From assembly GCF_000243815.2 (NCBI RefSeq), contig NZ_AHMT02000002.1, positions 1 to 15,000 of the forward strand: a DNA stretch of 15,000 nt. Reading direction: 5' to 3'. The DNA comes from Leptospira alexanderi serovar Manhao 3 str. L 60. GTDB lineage: Bacteria > Spirochaetota > Leptospiria > Leptospirales > Leptospiraceae. A program made the position numbers and the translations under genes. Positions within the stretch are counted from its first letter, which is position 1. Each line of letters opens with the position of its first letter. The notes below the pieces were generated by a model, which did no database searches, had not been told where the DNA came from, and saw only the letters and a list, made by a program, of their open reading frames with translations. Of the stretch, positions 1-15,000 are shown one piece after another.

Positions 1-64
1 GAAGATCCCGTCTTTTGTGGAACTTATGATAAAACCTGAGATTACATACAAACAAAAAGAATAA
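1..64 (+). other. Possible 3' end of an upstream gene; leader of the broken lipoprotein
   Basis: Two frames are open from the left edge. One stops with TGA at 37-39 and the other with TAA at 62-64. The second reads as a plausible charged C-terminal tail of about 20 residues, but so little sequence is visible that neither can be confirmed as coding. From 65 to 185 no gene is seen. A TACAAT sequence at 158-163 could be a -10 element for the lipoprotein that starts at 186, but I find no convincing -35 box in front of it. Confidence 0.2.
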
Positions 65-185
65 AAACAGAACGAACCAAGGCACTCCGATCTAAAAAAT
101 CACAACATACGTTTTGGTAGGTATGTCAACGGCGATGATTTAGAGTGAATAAAATTCTACAATAATAAATGGAATCTTTTTATCT

Positions 186-838
186 ATGATTCGAATAAAT
201 ATTCAAAAATTCTTATGGATCTTTTGTTTGTTGGGATTTAGTTGTAGAACCAAATTCAACGATTTTGATAGACGAATCTACGTGGTTGAAGGATTGAAAA
301 GACAGAATGCCCAAGAGGAAAAAATTTCGGAAAAACGAAAGCAAACCAGCGCTCCTAATTCCCCGCTTGTAACGATCAGATGGAGTCGGAATTTTAGACC
401 TAGTTATAAATAAAACTCAATTTAGAGACGTGGAATCTAAATTCGGAAATCAATATATTAGGAATCACTTTAATGATGAAGTTATAGAAATACACTACGA
501 ATCTCTGGGGCTTTCCTTTGTTTTCGACGATCATAGAGAAGAAATACGCGAAATAAAAATACAACCTCCCTTTTTTGGCAATTACCTCCAAAGGAATCGT
601 ATTAGGAAAAAGTACATTACAAGAAGTGATGGATATCTATGGAAAAGCGGCAGATACATCGGGAGAATATGCGACTTGGAATATTGAGGAAAAACTTTAT
701 TTATGTATAAGATATGGATTCAAACATTCTTTTCGTGGGATCAAATTTTGTGTGGAAAAGAATCCCTCTATTCCGGAAAACCCAGTCGACAAAACGTTCT
801 ATCTGAAACAAAAGATTCAAAAAATCGATCTACTATAA
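186..838 (+). pseudogene. Leptospiral lipoprotein gene broken by two frameshifts
   Basis: Three consecutive plus-strand frames join into one protein of about 215 residues. The first starts at ATG 186 with a lipoprotein signal peptide: a basic start, a hydrophobic core and the lipobox LGFSC with Cys20. It runs to about 375. The second frame continues (…[14 protein letters not shown]…) from about 377 to the run of six T at 571-576. The third runs from there to TAA at 836-838. Removing one base near 376 gives [11 protein letters not shown]. Removing one T from the run gives [17 protein letters not shown]. The rejoined protein has two related segments, [26 protein letters not shown] and [22 protein letters not shown], which suggests an internal duplication. 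I do not recognise the family, so no function is proposed. Each shift needs an inserted base (or two deleted). Sequencing error at the T run is possible; the first shift is not on a long homopolymer, which favours real decay. Confidence 0.6.
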
Positions 839-1288
839 TAAAGATTTATAATATACTAAAACTTAGTCTCAAAGATACGACCGATAAACTACATACGGTG
901 TACGTTTCACAGAAGATTTGTCGTAATTCCGACGGATTTATCTTGAGATCTAAGAGCTGGTCTCAAAACCTCAAAGGAAATTTGTGAGAGTTCCCACAGA
1001 TTTTGTCTCTTTGACGGTTCTTTACGCTTTTTGAGTGATTTTTTCGTTGTTTAAAAACGTAGGAGTTCCCACATTTGTGAAACTCAACGTCTCGCTTCCA
1101 TTGGCGCTCGACGGGTTTTGGATAAGGCCTAAATGATATACAAATTTTCCGCCAGAAAAATCATGCAGAAAATCTTTTTTTACTCTCCGTCCGTACTCCG
1201 GTGAAAAGATGGAAGACAAACGAGGCAATCCCGCCTCTTAATCGACTTTGAACGTATTAAACTTCAACGGATGAAAAGCCCATTTCAT
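839..1288. repeat. Gene-poor stretch with degenerate repeat-like sequence
   Basis: No convincing gene lies in these 450 bases. The 11-mer GAGTTCCCACA occurs twice, at 988-998 and 1063-1073. The first copy lies in a small TGTG…CACA inverted repeat (983-998). A minus-strand open frame at 1022-1228 would encode 68 residues, but it has no ribosome binding site or recognisable fold. From memory, its conceptual translation resembles short intergenic sequence scattered through pathogenic Leptospira genomes, so I read the stretch as decayed repeat material, not a gene. This needs a genome search to confirm. Confidence 0.35.
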
Positions 1289-2659
<1,371 letters not shown>

Positions 2660-2784
2660 ATTGTATCTTTATTTTCGGTTAAAAACTGGTTTTTTAGGAA
2701 AGATTTTAAAAGTACTTTCTTGAAATCCGTTTTCACTCAAGCTCTCAGAAAAATTCTTGCTTGGAAAAACCTTTTATTTTTAGT

Positions 2785-3000
<216 letters not shown>

Positions 3001-3027
3001 GAAAAAAATTCGTTTTCGCTTAGAACC

Positions 3028-3065
<38 letters not shown>

Positions 3066-3104
3066 CGTATCTCCTTCTACAAAAAAACTTTTAGAGGTAA
3101 CAAC

Positions 3105-3692
3105 ATGAAATTTAGAACAAGCTGGAAATTTTTAATGGCAACCGTCCTTGCTTGCGGAATGATGAATTGTTCTGTACCAAAGGACAATTTAATTCTGGAC
3201 GAAGACGCGTTTCTTCTTCTCGGAATCTCGATTCTAAATCATTGGGAAATAGAAGGAACTTGGAACTACTTCAACGGAACGAAAGAGTACGCCGGTGCTG
3301 GCTTTAACGCGAATGGAACGGTATTGCAAGGTCAGTATGCCATTACTAACGCCAAAGTGACTCAAGACATAAAGGACGCCGGTTTCGGAGCAAGTAAACT
3401 AATCGGTGATGTAGTCGAAATAGATCGATCCAAAAAAGTAGTCTATGTTCAATTTACCCAGGATTCGTCTTTTTCAAAAGGAAAGTTCTCTTGGTATCGC
3501 TGGACTTCGAAAGACGGGTACTTTTATATCTGTCCCGATCTTTCCGGTGTAAACAATCAAAATACATTAGAACAAGCTAAAGCGGATAACTTAGATTCTT
3601 TTTCCGACACAAACAACATCAATTCCGGATGCGGCTTGAACAGTGGGTTTGATCCCGCTCCTTGGAGCCGTTTAGAAATTAAAACGAACTAA
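3105..3692 (+). CDS. Riboswitch-controlled lipoprotein of unknown function
   Basis: This 195-residue protein is the first gene after the cobalamin riboswitch. The start is supported by AGAGG about 9 bases before the ATG. The signal peptide is basic (KFRTSWK) then hydrophobic, with two possible lipidated cysteines: VLAC (Cys17), which looks more canonical, and MMNC (Cys22). Spirochaete lipoboxes are permissive, so either could be used. The mature part is soluble-looking and rich in Asn, Asp and Gly, with alternating hydrophobic residues suggesting beta strands ([35 protein letters not shown]). It has an aromatic stretch FSWYRW and two later cysteines (YICPDL and SGCGLN) that could form a disulfide. 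I do not recognise a family. Position under the riboswitch, ahead of a second lipoprotein and cobTSC, suggests a role in corrinoid handling at the cell surface or in the periplasm; this is inference. Confidence 0.8.
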   Translation: MKFRTSWKFLMATVLACGMMNCSVPKDNLILDEDAFLLLGISILNHWEIEGTWNYFNGTKEYAGAGFNANGTVLQGQYAITNAKVTQDIKDAGFGASKLIGDVVEIDRSKKVVYVQFTQDSSFSKGKFSWYRWTSKDGYFYICPDLSGVNNQNTLEQAKADNLDSFSDTNNINSGCGLNSGFDPAPWSRLEIKTN

Positions 3693-3699
3693 AACTTTG

Positions 3700-3731
<32 letters not shown>

Positions 3732-3759
3732 GATTCAATATAAATCTATCTTTCAAATT

Positions 3760-4590
<831 letters not shown>

Positions 4591-4605
4591 CATTAGGAGA
4601 ATTGA

Positions 4606-7628
<3,023 letters not shown>

Positions 7629-7659
7629 TTTTCGGAGAAAGTCCGATAGAATTCTTAAC

Positions 7660-8799
7660 ATGCGATTTTTTTCAAAGCGCGCTTTCGATTTATTTCTTGA
7701 GACTCGTTTTAATGCTCAAGGTATTCCATACTCTAGATCTACAAACCGAAAAATCGGACATCGTGTACATTTACGAAAGATTGTAAATGTTACGGGGCTC
7801 ATTCTTTTTTTCTTATTAACGGGAACGTACATCGCTTCCGAAAACCAAGAACGGTCTAAATTGTTCATCGTAGACGCTTCCGGATCTATGAACGAATATC
7901 TGGGGATTTATCAAAAAATTCATTTAGCAAAAAAACACGTTAGTCGCTATATCTCTACTCTTCCTGCGGAAACGGAAATAGGATTTATAGCGTACGGCAA
8001 TCGGGTTCCGGGTTGTTCTTCCTCCCGCTTATACGAACCCTTACAAAGGGAAAATCATGACACGTTCAAAAATCGTCTTTTCGGTTTAACACCTTCGGGT
8101 GCAACTCCCCTCGCGGAATCGATTCGAATTGCGGGAAACTTAATTTCGCAAAGAAAAAAAGAAACCGAAATCATCTTAATCACGGACGGAGTGGAAAGTT
8201 GCTACGGCGATCCCAAAAAAGAACTCCAAACATTAAAACAACAAGGCATTTATTTTAAGTTTCATATCCTTGGCTTAGGTTTAAAGCCCGACGAAGAACG
8301 AAAGATGAAAATTCTCGCGGAAGAAGGTAATGGAAAATATTTCGGAATCGAAGACGACTCTTCTTTTTATACGGCTCTCGATTCTCTTAAAAATCAAACC
8401 GTTACGATCATCGAAAAAAACCGTAAGGATTCGCTTAGAGAACCTAACAGTGATTTGATGGTTTGGTTTGAAAAAATTCGCAAAGACCAAGAATCCGATT
8501 CTAAAACTACCTACACGATCGACTTCGGCTTTAAAACTAGAAACAATCCTAAAAATTGCGTTGTGTTTAATCTAAAACAGAAGGGAAATTCTTCCCGTCA
8601 AAGTTTAGGCCCGAAAAGAATTCCATCTCCCGAAAATCTGATTTTCAATGAAAGCTCCTGCTTTGATGTTTCCGAAAGTAAAGGAACGATTACGATTGAA
8701 GTTCCGAAACGAACTTCTTTAATCGGAGTTTTAGAACTTTGGGACATGGTCGGAATACCTTCCCCCCTTGGAATTTCGAACGAAGAGGAATTTCATTAG
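7660..8799 (+). CDS. VWA-domain protein, membrane-anchored or secreted
   Basis: This 379-residue protein has a von Willebrand factor A domain (about residues 67-245) with a complete metal-ion-dependent adhesion site: DASGS (72-76), Thr149 in PSGATPL and Asp176 in LITDGVE. Such domains bind partners through a divalent metal. A hydrophobic segment (about 41-60) before the domain should be a signal or anchor. It is preceded by an odd 40-residue basic N-terminus; no ATG, GTG or TTG occurs in frame nearer the segment, so 7660 is the only ordinary start, although its GGAG (7634-7637) is too far away. After the VWA domain comes a charged region and a tail of about 110 residues with possible beta strands and Cys300 and Cys334. 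It ends 3 bases before the convergent MuiA-type gene. Its partner and process are unknown; I see no direct link to cobalamin. Confidence 0.85.
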   Translation: MRFFSKRAFDLFLETRFNAQGIPYSRSTNRKIGHRVHLRKIVNVTGLILFFLLTGTYIASENQERSKLFIVDASGSMNEYLGIYQKIHLAKKHVSRYISTLPAETEIGFIAYGNRVPGCSSSRLYEPLQRENHDTFKNRLFGLTPSGATPLAESIRIAGNLISQRKKETEIILITDGVESCYGDPKKELQTLKQQGIYFKFHILGLGLKPDEERKMKILAEEGNGKYFGIEDDSSFYTALDSLKNQTVTIIEKNRKDSLREPNSDLMVWFEKIRKDQESDSKTTYTIDFGFKTRNNPKNCVVFNLKQKGNSSRQSLGPKRIPSPENLIFNESSCFDVSESKGTITIEVPKRTSLIGVLELWDMVGIPSPLGISNEEEFH

Positions 8800-8802
8800 A
8801 CG

Positions 8803-10515
<1,713 letters not shown>

Positions 10516-10516
10516 C

Positions 10517-12621
<2,105 letters not shown>

Positions 12622-13097
12622 ACGATTTAAATTTCCAGAAAGCCAAATTTCTTATCCACGAAAAAGAAACATCGATTTCGAATTGGGTCAACCCTTTTCC
12701 CGAACGGTTAAACGAGTTTCAGCAGAATAAGGTCATCGAAACTCCAATTTCCCATATGTATCCGCCGCAGAAATAATTTGGATTCCTTTCTTTGGGAAGT
12801 ATTTGTTGACTTTTACTGTTTTTCAATTGCTGCTTGTAATTACTACTTCAAAGATCATTTGTTTTCGGAGACGGTTCATAAATTTAAATAGACTAAAACT
12901 GAATATATAAGAAAAACCTAAACTAAAAATTTTGATCGGAATCCATCCAATTGTTCGCTCCGGATGTTGCAGGTATGGATAGAATGATATTTTTAAGTTT
13001 TTATTGCATAGTGTTTTGAGTTTTTTCTGAAAAACTCGGACTACTTTACGAACTGATATGCAAAAGTTCAAGAGACGTTAAACCGAACCGATACAAC
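12622..13097. other. Intergenic gap with no supported gene
   Basis: The gap separates the ClC gene from the MuiA-type pair, both on the minus strand, so it should hold the promoter for that pair. I see no clear -35/-10 set and no strong ribosome binding site before 12621. An 8-bp inverted repeat, GAGTTTTT (13018-13025) and AAAAACTC (13030-13037), lies about 60 bases past the ClC stop. No T-run follows it, so I do not call a terminator. A minus-strand frame at 12823-13071 (82 residues) has no start signal and no recognisable domain. It resembles, from memory, translated intergenic repeat sequence of other leptospires. Confidence 0.35.
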
Positions 13098-14999
<1,902 letters not shown>

Positions 15000-15000
15000 T

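Noticed and set aside
1022..1228. Minus-strand open frame of 68 residues
   Set aside because: No start signal and repeat-like content; I keep it as repeat material only.
12823..13071. Minus-strand open frame of 82 residues in the intergenic gap
   Set aside because: No ribosome binding site or domain; it resembles translated intergenic repeat sequence more than a gene.

Overview
The window looks like chromosomal DNA of a Leptospira species. It has moderate-to-low GC with A/T-rich gaps, spirochaete-style lipoprotein signal peptides, a cobalamin riboswitch in front of lower-ligand assembly genes, and short degenerate intergenic sequences that resemble leptospiral repeats. By eye the GC seems nearer to 40% than to the roughly 35% of L. 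interrogans, which would fit the borgpetersenii/santarosai/weilii side of the pathogenic clade. That is an impression, not a calculation.

Layout. (1) Positions 1-1288: a lipoprotein gene broken by two frameshifts (186-838), then a gene-poor stretch with repeat-like sequence. (2) 1289-2632, minus: an FAD-dependent amine oxidase-family protein with an export signal. (3) 2785-7611, plus: a cobalamin riboswitch and a structured leader, followed by a tight run of lipoprotein, second lipoprotein, DUF6580 membrane protein, cobT, cobS and cobC. (4) 7660-8799, plus: a von Willebrand factor A (VWA) domain protein with an intact metal site, ending 3 bp from the convergent gene. (5) 8803-12621, minus: two tandem proteins of the MuiA/DUF4139 type. 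The upstream one is split by a -1 frameshift at a run of eight A residues. (6) 12622-13097: an intergenic gap. (7) 13098-14999, minus: a ClC chloride channel/transporter with a C-terminal CBS pair, running up to the window edge.

The coherent system is region 3. The riboswitch should turn the operon down when adenosylcobalamin is plentiful. CobT makes alpha-ribazole phosphate from dimethylbenzimidazole, CobS joins the lower ligand to adenosylcobinamide-GDP, and CobC removes the ribazole phosphate. The two lipoproteins and the DUF6580 protein are uncharacterised, but riboswitch control and their place in the operon make them candidates for capture and import of corrinoids or lower-ligand precursors. 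No cobU/cobP (cobinamide kinase), cobA or btuB lies in the window, so those steps must be encoded elsewhere.

Two genes (the 186-838 lipoprotein and the upstream MuiA-type gene) can be restored by small indels, and in both at least one shift sits on a homopolymer. Real decay, slippage-based expression and sequencing error cannot be told apart from the sequence alone.
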